Source: Larix kaempferi (taxonomy: Eukaryota > Streptophyta > Pinopsida > Pinales > Pinaceae). From it: DNA of 64,000 nt. The notes beneath the pieces were generated by a model that was not told the origin of the DNA, searched no databases, and saw only the letters and a list, made by a program, of their open reading frames with translations. Shown here one piece after another: positions 12,311 to 23,479 of this stretch. Positions within the stretch are counted from its first letter, which is position 1, and every line of letters begins with the position of its first letter. A program made the position numbers and the translations under genes. The stretch lies in the NCBI GenBank assembly GCA_027924585.1, contig BSBM01000001.1:55446501-55510500 (forward strand), in the 5' to 3' direction.

Positions 12311-12742
12311 ATGGCCGCAGACCAAGGGCTATTGGACTTAGCTGAAAGTCTTCTTCAAACAATTTCCAAGACCCAAGAAAACCTTGGAGAGATGCTCAAG
12401 CTACAAAAGCAACAGAATGCGATGAACCACAAGGTTTTGCAGGACTCTATTCGTTTGCAAAAATAGGTTAAAAGTATTCTGGGAGCAATCAGTAAGGGAA
12501 AGGAAAGTGGACTAGTGATGAAACATTCATCCAATCACCCCATCAAGAAACGCCCAAGGTTGGAAGAGAGCAAGAATGCTGACAAAGGAAAACAGAGGCA
12601 GCCATCTCTAATAGAATGTTGGGGATGTGGAGGAAGTCACCTCCTCCGCGAATGTCTAGCAAGGGGTATCAAGAAAAGCGAGAGCCAACAGAAGCAATGT
12701 GTAGAGGTTAAAGAACCTCACCTTGACATCTCCAATCTATGA
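12311..12742 (+). pseudogene. gag-like protein remnant with zinc knuckle (X, copy A)
   Basis: From ATG at 12,311 (MAADQGLLDL) the frame runs about 143 codons to the stop before 12,743, with one in-frame TAG near 12,464. The N-terminal half is Leu/Gln/Lys-rich and could form a coiled coil. A basic stretch (KKRPRLEE) follows, then a CX2CX3HX4C zinc knuckle (CWGCGGSHLLREC), a form common in plant gag proteins. The copy-B version at 58,123-58,554 shares the internal stop, so the stop predates the duplication. In a complete element gag lies next to the 5' LTR, but here it lies next to the 3' LTR. It could be a residual gag or a fragment captured from another element. Confidence 0.65.
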
Positions 12743-12838
12743 AATGCAAGACATACCTACCACATTTTGTGAATTTTGGACATATATAAAGCGTGTATGT
12801 ATACCCAAGTTATGGAACACTGAGGACGATGTTATTCC

Positions 12839-12852
12839 AAGGGGGAGGGGAA
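12839..12852 (+). other. X polypurine tract
   Basis: AAGGGGGAGGGGAA directly precedes the 3' LTR and is the expected plus-strand primer. The same tract is at 58,651-58,664 in copy B, and a close relative precedes the Y LTR at about 15,000-15,014. Confidence 0.92.
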
Positions 12853-14568
12853 TGTAATACCCCCATTTTTAGCCTTATAATATTTTGGGCTATAATGTAA
12901 ATATTGTATGCATCTTATGTATGGTTCCTAGCATGGAGCTCAAGGCCAAGGCCCCGCTAGTGAACACTCGACCTTGAAGAGGCAAGTGATGGATATTATG
13001 TTGCCCATGTGCTAGAGAACCACGGCAATTGTAAATATGCATTTTAATATAAATGCCCACAACTAGCTATGCAATGCAACAAGAGATGGGGGAATGATAT
13101 TTACAATGAATTGGGAGGGAAAGATTCAAACCCTTGAGTCAATCAAGTCAATCCAAGTGTCAATGAGAGAACCCATGTACCCTCAACTACCCATGTTGAC
13201 TTTTGTGAACAATCATTCATTTCTCCCAAGATTTGGTTGAGGTAGTTAATGCCTTGGGGAATGGAGAGGTATGGCTGTCCAAATTTGAGTATGGGCAAGC
13301 CACCCTTCCTAGAATTTCGTGTTTGGCTTCTTGGTTAAGAAAAGAGCCACGAAATTGCCCCCAAGCCATTATTCAACCCTCATTTTTTGCTCTCTCATGT
13401 TTTTGGAGCTTGCTGGGCATTTCTCTCATGGAGTATGTTGTAAATTCACTAGTTTTCAAGCTGAGAATCTTGTTTTTGTGATGGTTGGACTGTGGGGAAA
13501 GAAGAGAATCCATTGGGAAGCTCAATAGATAAGTTTGATAGCTTGTTGTTTCCATTATTGTTGTAAAAACGTTTTTGAAATTCCATATTTGGTTTCATTT
13601 GTGGAAAAATCATTTTTGTGAACCCAGCTGTTATCTCCTACCTCAAAAATCGTTTTTGAATGTTTCCATCAATTGTGTGACTGTTTATATGTCAATTTCG
13701 GGTGCCAACCTATCACAGTTTTGCCCAAAATTCGTTTTGGTTCCTTGCCGCCAGTTAATGACTGTGTGAAGGTTGTTTTTGTCCCTTCAATGCCCATAAA
13801 TGTTTTTTCTTGTGTTTTCCTTCTTTTTCATAGCTGGGAAGGGCGTTTTTGTGGTGGCTAATAGTGGGGAAGAAGGGAAAACGATTTGGGGGTTTTATAG
13901 AGGTCGTTTAGGCCCATTGTGGGCTCATACATCAGTGGGAGAAATCGGTTTTCTTCCCTGGGGTTGATTCCCTCTTCCCACAATCTGTTTTTGGGTGTGC
14001 AACGATTTCGGAAAGACCCATAGACCGTATTCTGTGAACCCCATTGTTGAAATGTGTGTCCATGCCCAGTTTTGAGTTGTTGTGTGTAAATGAATGTTGG
14101 GGTTGAGATGGGAATCCATTGCTTTGGGTTGTGCTAAGCTTGAGAGTCCCATTTTCCTTGTAGATAGCATACCCAACTCGGGGGTGGTCACTGAGTGCTG
14201 AAAGAATATAGGCTGGGCAGAGACCTAAGGTTGGGTGGAACGTTGCAGCGATATAGCTAGTTGCTTGGGGCAGCATTACAGTGAGATAAGTATAATTTCT
14301 TATGGGTATTTACTTCTGCACTGTTTTAATTAATGGATGGTTGTTCTTGTCATGATGGATGCATGTGAAAGGTGTGTGGATTATAATTTATTCTGATGTA
14401 CACATTTGATTTGAATCACATCTGCACACATATGCATTTATTTGTAATGCAATTCCTTATATTTATGTGAATCATCATATGTTGAAATGGGTTAAGTTAT
14501 ATAAAAGCCCAGATTTTGTTGAAATCATGTTCCCTTCCTTGCGTTAATAGATGGGAGGGGATGTGACA
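12853..14568 (+). repeat. X 3' LTR (copy A)
   Basis: 1,716 bp, starting TGTAATACCCCC and ending GGGGATGTGACA, followed by the TCAAG target duplication. It differs from the 5' LTR at about 13 positions in the first 300 bp. Confidence 0.92.
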
Positions 14569-14573
14569 TCAAG

Positions 14574-15014
14574 AAGGAATTAGAGGTATATGTAGATACC
14601 TTGGGTGTGCCTAAGAACATAGCAAGTTGAATTTCCCATGACAACCATCTGGAAAAAAAATATGTTCATACATATAAGTATTGGGCTTATTTCATATATA
14701 TATATATATATATATATTGTGCAATTATGAAACTTGAATCTTTGTTAATGGATCAAGTGTTGCTTAAAATGGCTATGATAAGCATGTTTTCCTTAGATGA
14801 CTATAATAGGTATTTAAAGAAATGCAAAATACCTTGTAGTTGTTCGAAGGTATTGTAAAGGAATGCTTGAGCATTGTTATTCTATATAGTTAGTAGAAAG
14901 ACAAAGTGGCCTTGAAGAGAAAGGCATTGCAAATGAAGCTAGAAAGAATGACATGGAACCTTGTTGAAAATTAAGAGAACATGGAGGACAATTTTATTCC
15001 GAGGGGGAGGGGAA
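14574..15014 (+). mobile_element. Element Y internal region, right part (copy A)
   Basis: This short non-coding piece continues Y after the X insertion. It ends with GAGGGGGAGGGGAA, the Y polypurine tract. The sequence just upstream (GAGGACAATTTTATTCC) resembles the X equivalent (GAGGACGATGTTATTCC), showing that X and Y belong to one superfamily. A TA microsatellite lies at about 14,691-14,717. Confidence 0.8.
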
Positions 15015-15148
15015 TGCAATACCCCTAGTTTTACCCTTGTAATGTATTGAATAACATTAGGTATTAAATGATGTAAATATGCTAGTATGGATTCCTAGTG
15101 CGGAGCTCAAGGCCAAGGCTTGACTAGTGACTAGCTACGGATGTAAAA

Positions 15149-15229
<81 letters not shown>

Positions 15230-16500
15230 ACTATTTTGTTGGATTATCATTCCAATTTGAATGCTATGTAAATATTGTGTTGGAAAATAATAAAATGGTC
15301 CAATATGGATGTGTAAAGAGCACTAAAGGGGATATGTTTTCATTAGAGGGGAAGAGAAAAGGGAGGCTATGGGAGATTAATTCCTCTATTTCCAAGTGTC
15401 AACCTTAGACTTCAACCAATTGCCGCCATTTCCCTTAAATGAGCCAATTACTTCTTTTTTATTGTTTTACCCAATCATTGAATGCATCCATTAGTTTGGC
15501 AGGGAAAGTATTCTCATGTAGTTATGGAATCATGGGATGACTATACTTCTATGAATGTTGTAAGTGACCTATCTTCCATGTTTAAAATTTATGCCAGTTT
15601 CCTTTTCCACCATTCTCTCATCTTTGTAGTTTTCCATCCATTATTGACTATGCATATTTTTGGGACAGTTTTGGGGGCTATAAATTTCATTGCCATTACC
15701 AACTACCGGACTATCCATACCCATAAATTCGTTTTAGGAAATTTAGTTGCATATTTGAGGAAAACGAGATGGTTGTAGGTGAGCCTAGAGGTTGGGAAAG
15801 CAATGGATCCTTCCCCTTGAGTTTTTCTACTATTGCATGCTTGAGAAGACATGAATTAACACTACAAGAAGTTCTCTAATAGGATACACCATGTTGGAAT
15901 CCTTCTCATATATTAGTAAGCACCTATAAAGATAGATTGCTCGAGGGAACCATGGACTAGTGAAGGGGATTCCTGATCCTAGAAGGGTGTAGTGTGGGGA
16001 AGTTATTGTGGAAGCCAGGGTTACGATGGATGGGTGAGATTCTTGTAGAGATATGGGTGAGCATTTGGCTAAGCATGGAGATAAGAATGGGTTGTGGCCT
16101 TAGAGAGAGAGAAACATGTAGGTGTTTCCTTTTCCCCAGTGGCCTCATAGCCCATCTTGGGGGTGGCCTCTCAACAAAAAGAATATATGTTGGACAAAGT
16201 GCTTGTGGTTGTGTGGAAAATTGCTCTTACACAACTAGCTTGTATAATATTTGTTTAAACATGAGTATTCTCTTTGTATTTGAATGTGAAATGATTTTAT
16301 TTTATGCTTGTGAAGAATATGTTGTATATGCATGGTGTGTGTGTGTGGATAGAGTTTATTTCCACTGTATTTTTGTTTATGCACTACACACTCATTTCAT
16401 TCTTTATGAATTTCATATTATGCCCATGGTGAGAGATTTAGAGGCCCAAAATTTGTAAATCTCCCCTCCATTGGTTAAATTAATGGATGGGGATGTGACA
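15015..16500 (+). repeat. Y 3' LTR (copy A)
   Basis: The LTR runs from TGCAATACCCCTAG to GGGGATGTGACA, 1,486 bp. The two ends match those of the X LTR, while the middle is largely different. It contains the (TG)n(TA)n microsatellite at 15,149-15,227. It is complete here but stops at 61,417 in copy B. The sequence following it (GAACAC) is old gypsy remnant. The partner 5' LTR was not found in the window. Confidence 0.85.
15149..15227. repeat. (TG)n(TA)n microsatellite
   Basis: About 24 bp of TG followed by about 55 bp of mostly TA. Copy B (around 60,971-60,998) is much shorter. Confidence 0.95.
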
Positions 16501-18245
16501 GAACACTATTTCTCTCTCTCCATGGAATTATTGATGACTTATTGAAAGTTAGAGTGGGGGATTTATATTTGTATCTAAAACATTGGAAAGTGTTGACCTC
16601 AAGAACCTTGTAGGATATATGTATACATACTTGGGTATCCATTTGCTACGACAATACATGGAGCAATACACTCACATGATAGTTTTAGATAATTATTGCA
16701 CATGATTCTAGGACCACAATTCATGGAATCACTATCCAAAATTAGACATGAAGAAGTTTGATGGTTTTGATCCTCCAGTTTGGTTATCCAAATGGAACAC
16801 TATTTCTCTCTCTCCATGGAACTATTGATGACCTAATGAAAGTTAGAGTGGGGGTTTAATATTTGGATCTAAAACATTGGTAATGGTGTAAACAATCTCA
16901 TGGAAACTACATCTTCTAGAGCCATTTTGTGAAGGCAAATTATGATCATTTTGAGTAAGAAACTCACTATTTGGGTGGCTGACAAAATTATGCTAAACAA
17001 ACACAATTATAAGCTTTATCACAACCTTTAAGTAATCGTGAATCTGCATGACGTCCTATTTAATTCGGTTTTTAAAAAATGTTTCATTAAAGGTCTCAAG
17101 GATGAATTAGAGCGCAAGTAATGATATAGTGTCCAACTAATTGATTGGAGGCCTAAGATAGAGCCAAAGAAGTCGATATGGTGATCAATGCACAAAACAA
17201 AATATCCTCGTTCACTTCTTGAACTCTCCCTCGTTCGATAACTACCACCAACCCCTCCACCTCTGAACCCTTGAGAATAAAAAAAATTTCCCCATAAGAG
17301 ATGGTTGAATACTAACACCTCAAGTTTCAAAGGGCACAAATGTAAATGATAAAAAGTATTTCAATTGGATTTATCCCCCCAAGATTGCTCAAAATACATC
17401 CCACTCAAAGACATTCATGAATTGGAATTTGAAGACACAACTCCTCTTACTCAAGAATAACCAACCTTAAATGCTCCTTGTGAGGAACCCCAAATTCTTC
17501 TCCATGATTTATCTATTTTTTTTTGCACCCCAATGTTTGAATTTGACTGCTTACGTTAAGAACTACAAGGTGATTGTTTGAATCGATAGTAGTAGCACCC
17601 ACAATTTTATTCATAGGATATTGGTTGAAGAAACTCAATGTGATGTCCATTCCATGCCTAATTTTCAAATTATGATAGGCATTAATGGTGGTATGTTGAA
17701 ATGTGGAGGTTGATGTGAAAATGCAAAAATTCAAGTTGCAAGTATTATATCAAATATCACATGTTTTCTATTGAAATTGGTGGTTGTGATGTAGTTATGG
17801 TTGTAGAATGGTATGTAATTTTGGACCCCTCATCTTAGACTTCACGGATTTATATATAAGCTTCACTAAGGAAGGGTAGAAACATACCCCCAAGGGGTTT
17901 AAATCCAGTTCTCTTAAATTATCACCTCTCACCACATGGAAAAGTTGTTGAAGAAAGGGAATTCATGCATTATTCCCTAGTTCAAGGCGGTGGAAACCTC
18001 CCCACACGAGATTCATCTTAATTTGAAGGTGCTCCTCTCTAAATCTCAATAGGTCTTTAAAACACTCCATGGTTTAACGTCTTCATGGGGTGAACATGAC
18101 CATGATGTACCCTTATTTCGAGGTAGTCAACCACCCAATGTGCATCCTTATAGGTACCCATTTACAACGAATAAGGAAATATAAAAGATCATTCATGAAC
18201 TGTTGAGGGAAGGAGTCACACATCTTGGTACACTATTAGATTAAT
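16501..18245 (+). pseudogene. Decayed Ty3/gypsy gag-protease-RT remnant
   Basis: Scattered frames preserve the domain order of a gypsy polyprotein. KKFDGFDPPVW at about 16,747-16,780 is a gag N-terminal signature. A GHKCK zinc-knuckle tail followed by FQLDLSP lies near 17,330-17,380. DSSSTHNFI, a retropepsin active-site motif with one change from DSGSTHNFI, is at about 17,585-17,615. Near 18,060-18,215, LHGLTSSWGEHDHD and QPPNVHPYRYP match the RT N-terminus. Stops and frameshifts are frequent. A 92-bp block is repeated at 16,501 and 16,795, 294 bp apart. The lineage cannot be fixed from these pieces. Confidence 0.75.
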
Positions 18246-18644
18246 AATCATGGGTAAACTCCAAAAAGTGATGTAGGCCACTCAATCCTCATCTTAACCC
18301 TTCCATATAAGTTAGGTGGCATCTCCATGGATTAAGTCATGCCAAAAGAATTAACCCTTGATATCTTGGTACACTATTAGATTAATAATCATGGGTAAAC
18401 TCCAAAAAGTGATGTAGGCCACTCAATCCTCATCTTAACCCTTCCATATAAGTTAGGTGGCATCTCCATGGATTAAGTCATGCCAAAAGAATTAACCCTT
18501 GATATCTTGGTACACTATTAGATTAATAATCATGGGTAAACTCCAAAAGGTGATGTAGGCCACTCAATCCTCATCTTAACCCTTCCATATAAGTTAGGTG
18601 GCATCTCCATGGATTAAGTCATGCCAAAAGAATTAACCCTTGAT
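18222..18644. repeat. 141-bp tandem repeat, three units
   Basis: Units start with ATCTTGGTACACTATTAG at 18,222, 18,363 and 18,504. They are almost identical; the one difference I noticed is AAAAAGTG versus AAAAGGTG in the third. The first unit overlaps the end of the gypsy RT remnant. It is far better conserved than the decayed sequence beside it, so the amplification is recent. Confidence 0.95.
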
Positions 18645-21270
18645 ATCGAGGTTATTATATTGAAAACTACTTAAGCAGATGAAAATGCAACATTAATCAT
18701 ATAAATTAGAACCATAAAGGTAAATGATCACTTCAAATATATTATAGGATGTTCAATAATTAGATTTGTTGAAGCCTCCACTAGCCTCAAGCCACTTGGT
18801 TAGGTGGAACGACTCTAGAAAGAAGAAAGGGAAAAACGTAATTCTCTGAATGTTCAAGGACCTATAAAATAGAAAAAATGGTAGAAAGTACATGTTTAGA
18901 AGGTGTAAATAAAATAGGTTAAAACACGAACTTAACAAATCATCAATATATATCCATCTTAACTTTGAATTTATTAAGTATAAAGAAAAATCTATAAATA
19001 ATTGAGATGTAAATATCTTGATGCTTAAACGATCAGATTCAAGATTAATGTTATATATATATATATATATATATATTTTCTAATACTACTGTTTATAAAT
19101 ATAAAGGTTTGTGAATGATTATAATATAGCCCATTATATATATATAAATGATCACCATTAATAATATAGATTAACACCATTATATATATAAATGATCACC
19201 ATTAATAATATAGATTAACAAGAATGGTGCCAAATAAGATTCCTTCAAATTTTTCTTTTAATTTCTATTACCTAAATAGTTTAGGTATGTGTGTGTGATT
19301 TCACTATTAACACTATATGTTAATAGATATAGAACAAAAATAAAAGTAGTTCAAATTTATTTTCTTCTAATATTTATATGATTTATTTTTTACAATACTA
19401 TTGTTTATAAATATAAAAATTTGTAAATAATTATAATAATATGAATTAGACCGAGGTTTTTGTTGTTAGTATTTGTTGATTTTGTTAGTTTTTTTATTGC
19501 ATATATACAGCTTTGATTAGTACTTTGAAGAGCAAGTTGTGCTTTTTTTCTCATTAAAAAACCTAAGTTAACCAAACGCTGCGAAATAAGATTGCGTCAA
19601 ATTCCTTTTCTACTAGGTATAACTTATACCCTTTCTCATTCATAAAACCAAAATGCTTAAAATATGTTTTAAGAGCTCATTGGCTTACATTTATTATAAT
19701 TGAATGAGATTGACAATATCTCTATATAATAAATATATTTGATTTTGTGCTTTTAAAACGAGATATCCAATGATGCCAATATTTGATTGGTAATATATTT
19801 GCGGTCCATGTTAATTACTTTTTGGAAATCCAAAAGGCTGAACGATGTAAACTTGCATTTTATTATAATGAAAACTAGGTTTTTTATTACGTTCCTTTCC
19901 AAAGCCTGGAAAGATGTATATGGATATAATAAAATAGTGAATTTACTTATGCTGCTTTGTTGACCTTACAATCACCTTTTAAGTTTCGTTATTAATCAAT
20001 GAGCTACTTTGGTCTTACCACATAGACATAATTTTATTATACATAACGATTTGTAAGTTATATTACTATATTACATTGTAAGTTATATTACTATATTACA
20101 TTGTGTTAAAAAGTTCGATATAACTTCCACACCCGAGCATATTGTATTGTATATTATTTCTCTTTTTTATATGAAAATATTTATATAGACTTATTCGTAG
20201 TTACTTTCTATTTTATTATATATAATGATGTGTAACTTTTTTTTTAATTATTTTTTGATGTAATGAATTATGTAAATTTCTTTAAATATTTTTTATGATT
20301 TATTTATAGTAAATGGGATAAATCATTACACTTGATTATGGAATTAAATTTGGAAAGAATTAAGAAAGCTTAAGTGATGACCTCCCTAATTTTAAGGGGA
20401 GAAATCTATCTCTAACTCATACTAATTGAGTTAATTCCTAAAATTATTTACAATTCATTATTTGTAAGTTATATTTTTATATTAAATTATGTATTAAAAT
20501 TTAGAATACAACATTACATTTTCAGCATTTTATATTGTATAATTTTTCAAATATTTGTTTTATATTGTATAATTTTTCAAATATTTATATAAAATGATTT
20601 GTAAGTTATTTTATATAAAATGATCTCTAAATTATTTTTCTAAATTAAATTTATGTTAAAAATGGTTTCTCACACATTTCAAACTAAAACTAGGATACTA
20701 TATAATAATATTTTGATAAGTAGATTACCGTATTTAATTATGTATGCTATTTCATGTAAATAATATCATTAAAGTTTACATTGACTTTAAACTAGCTTTA
20801 AGGCTTCAATAAGCAAAGTTTGATAAGGTGTACATCAAGAGACCTATCTTTGTTCTGAGATAGAGTTATATTGAATGATTTGCAATGGTATATTTGATGG
20901 TGTACATATTAATGTTGGCACTCAAATTATGAGTATTAATTTATAGGATTTAGTGTTTTTGTTAATGAGTAAGATAGTTTGTAGATAAATTCAAAATATT
21001 TTTCGTTATTTTTATTTTTTTAATTTTAGTAGAAATTTTGTCAAAAGTCATAGTTTATCTGAATGATGAGAACTTTCACCAAGAATATTTTTCTATAGGG
21101 GTTTTAGTCCATTTTAAAATGACCCAGATCATTGGAATTTAAGAAATGAGCAGATTCAAGTGAAACTTTACCTTGGCAAACAAATTACACTCACTAGAAA
21201 ATTTGAGTTTGTCTACAACTTAACTAACTCCCTTTTTCTAAAACTCTGTTTATTTATGAAAATGTGAAAA
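18645..21270. other. AT-rich DNA without genes
   Basis: I see no coding region. It contains a TA microsatellite at about 19,051-19,075, a 45-bp direct repeat around ATAAATGATCACCATTAATA (19,130-19,220), a short repeat of TGTAAGTTATATTACTATAT (20,052-20,102) and a repeat of TTATATTGTATAATTTTTCA (about 20,530-20,585). It could be intergenic DNA or a very old transposon. Confidence 0.6.
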
Positions 21271-22140
21271 TTTTAGAAATTTGAGATGGACCGCACCCAT
21301 GCCATGTGGAAAGGGGTATGATGTATACCAACCACATCAGATGAATGTCTAGGTAGCCCGATGTCTAAGGTTCGAGAGTCTATTGGGTAGCATGTATCAT
21401 GGATGCATGAGTCCATCCACTTGTTTAATGTAGGAAGGAATCATAGTCGTCCAATGAGATCTTGGACATGATCAAAATCATTCAATGAGAAGATCCTCCT
21501 TAGTGATCTGTCATCAAGAGGGTTTGTCAACAAGTGCATCATATAAGGGTCTAATGGACCAAGTATGATGTTGTATCGAAAGTGTGGAATCAGATTTCTG
21601 CAATATAGGTGTTGACTGAAGGCTCGATAGAGTATGTCTGATGGTGCGTCCAGTTGGTGTTATCAGAGATACCTCACTAGAGAATGCCCTGATAAAGAAT
21701 CAAAGAATGCCTCTATAGATAATTCGAAATAAAGTGTATTTAGGGTTGACTTATCAAAGGTGCAGAACTGTTCCATTAGAGGATGTCCCGACAAGATAAT
21801 TCCTAAATAATGATATCAAAGTATTATCATCTATGTTTTGAAAAATTTATTTGAGAGTTACCCCAACACGACATGTTCGATAGTGCATTGGAGTATTTAT
21901 ATTCGGGGTCCTATTTTGGGGTTTCCCATGATGGTATCATGGAAATCCTAAAGGACCAAATCTAATAAATGTGTCAAATATGTTGTATCAGAGGTCCCAT
22001 TTTAGGGTTTGTCCTAATGGTATCGTGGAAAGTCCCGATGGACCAAGTATGATAGTGTATCATGAGTGCTATATTGGGGGTCTCATCTTGGGGTTTTCCT
22101 TGATGGAGTCACATGGAATGTTGATATGACAGGACTTATA
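21271..22140. repeat. Degenerate tandem-like repeats
   Basis: A motif set recurs about every 100-120 bp, clearest from 21,895 to 22,110: GGGGTCCTATTTTGGGGTTT, GATGGTATCATGGAAA, then GGACCAA and a TATGNTGTATC stretch. An earlier relative begins near 21,545. No protein reads through. Confidence 0.5.
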
Positions 22141-23474
22141 GGAGAGATCCGATGAAGGTTGTTAGAGATGTTAGAAGGCAAAAAAAAACATTTGGAGCCC
22201 AAAAATTGTTTTGGCTATCATAGGAGAAGTTTAGCTCAGAATATAATAAGACCTGAGGTATTTGGATGCCATTGATGAAGGATGCAAAAATATCAGTGAG
22301 AGGCCCAAGCCCACTCTGCTCTAATTTGACAGAAGATTTGAAATAGTGACTTTTAAAGATAAGTGTCTAGAGACCTGCTAGGGACCCTGTTTGGGTTGAC
22401 ATTGTTATGGTTCGGTCTTGGATCATGCATGTAGATAAATTTGGAGTCTTGTGGCTATATTCCAAAATATGTGAATCTAGGGTGTGAAAGAAGGCCAAAA
22501 TACACTATTCCAAATCACTTTTGGGGGATTTCAGAAAGCTCAGAGGAGGTAAAAGTGACCTTAAATGTCAGAATAAGAAAAAATAATGAACCCAACATTT
22601 CACCTACTCATAAAAATAGTTAACTATGGCTAGAGGAATATTTTCCAAAATTGCTTAGTTTGGGAGATTTCCAATTTTGCTAAAAATTCCAAGTCTGAGA
22701 AAAAAGTTAAAATGTCAAAAGTATAAAATTCCAAAAATTTATAGAAATTGACTGAGGCATTGAATAAAAAATATGAAAGTTTATGAGCGATCCTTGTTAT
22801 GTGTATTACTAGTTCCTGATAGAAAAAAAATTATATTTCTCTCTACATTTTCTTCTACGGGGGGTTGAAGTTGGTCCCCCAAGTAATTGCACCTAGAGAA
22901 TAAGTGCAGAATTGGGAAACATTCGCAATTTTGGAAGGTTGCAACTTTTGGCTCTAAAATCAAAATGGAGCATGAAGATAGTAATTGGAAAGATTACCAT
23001 ATGGGAACATTTGCACACAATCAAATTATGAATGGGGTATTCATGTGTTTCTAATATTTGAACAGAATAGTGTTTGTAAGCTTGATTTGACAAAGAATTG
23101 TCAATTTGGGTAGTTCCTAGAATGCATGAAAATTAATTTTGCGAATTTCTAAGAATGTAATGAAGCTAAACCAAAATAGAACCAAATGGAAGGTTCTTAT
23201 TTCTAAAACAAGTTTCGATTCGCTTCAAATAGTTGTAAAAGAAGAGCCTTTAGGTTTGATTGGGCAATAAATTCTCAATGTGGGTGACTTCCAAAGTGAC
23301 CAAAAATTTGGAAAGGATTTGTAAGATGGTGCAAGAGTGTACCAGAGGTGAGAGTGACTCAAAATGATTAAATGTGATGATACATGTCATGGAAATGGTG
23401 CTCTCATAATAAAGTGGAGGCACAGTTGGGAAAACATGTTGATGGATAACAATACACATGATCGAGATGGATAT
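22141..23474. other. Unrecognised DNA, no supported gene
   Basis: Short open frames (22,441-22,623 and others) lack recognisable domains and are the length expected by chance. The right end, from about 23,455, is one unit of the 101-bp repeat that continues at 30,043 beyond the gypsy insertion. Confidence 0.5.
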
Positions 23475-23479
23475 TGGTG

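Larger units (their letters stand above)
5221..14568 (+). mobile_element. Element X, full-length non-autonomous LTR retrotransposon (copy A)
   Basis: This is a complete element with two 1,716-bp LTRs (5,221-6,936 and 12,853-14,568), a tRNA-Met-type primer binding site, a polypurine tract and a 5-bp target-site duplication TCAAG (5,216-5,220 and 14,569-14,573). The internal region of about 5.9 kb holds no protease, RT, RNase H or integrase. Only a short gag-like ORF near the 3' end is recognisable. This is the architecture of a large retrotransposon derivative (LARD), which would depend on enzymes from another element. It is nested in its relative Y. The two LTRs differ at about 4% over the first 300 bp (hand count). 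Confidence 0.9.
279..15645. repeat. Segmental duplication, copy A
   Basis: This stretch is collinear with 40,045-61,417 across the Z integrase tail, Z LTR, Y internal region, all of X and the start of the Y 3' LTR. Position 279 corresponds to 40,045. Homology stops after position 15,645, in the middle of the Y LTR, which continues here to 16,500. In hand comparison of about 300 bp of each X LTR, copies A and B differ at roughly 3-6% of sites. Copy A carries a MITE absent from B and lacks the copia element present in B. The left limit in copy A may lie outside the window. Confidence 0.93.

Noticed and set aside
15994-16458. 154-codon plus-strand frame in the Y LTR
   Set aside because: It lies inside an LTR and is rich in Cys, Tyr and Phe from AT-rich sequence. 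No family is recognised, and it is absent from the truncated copy B.
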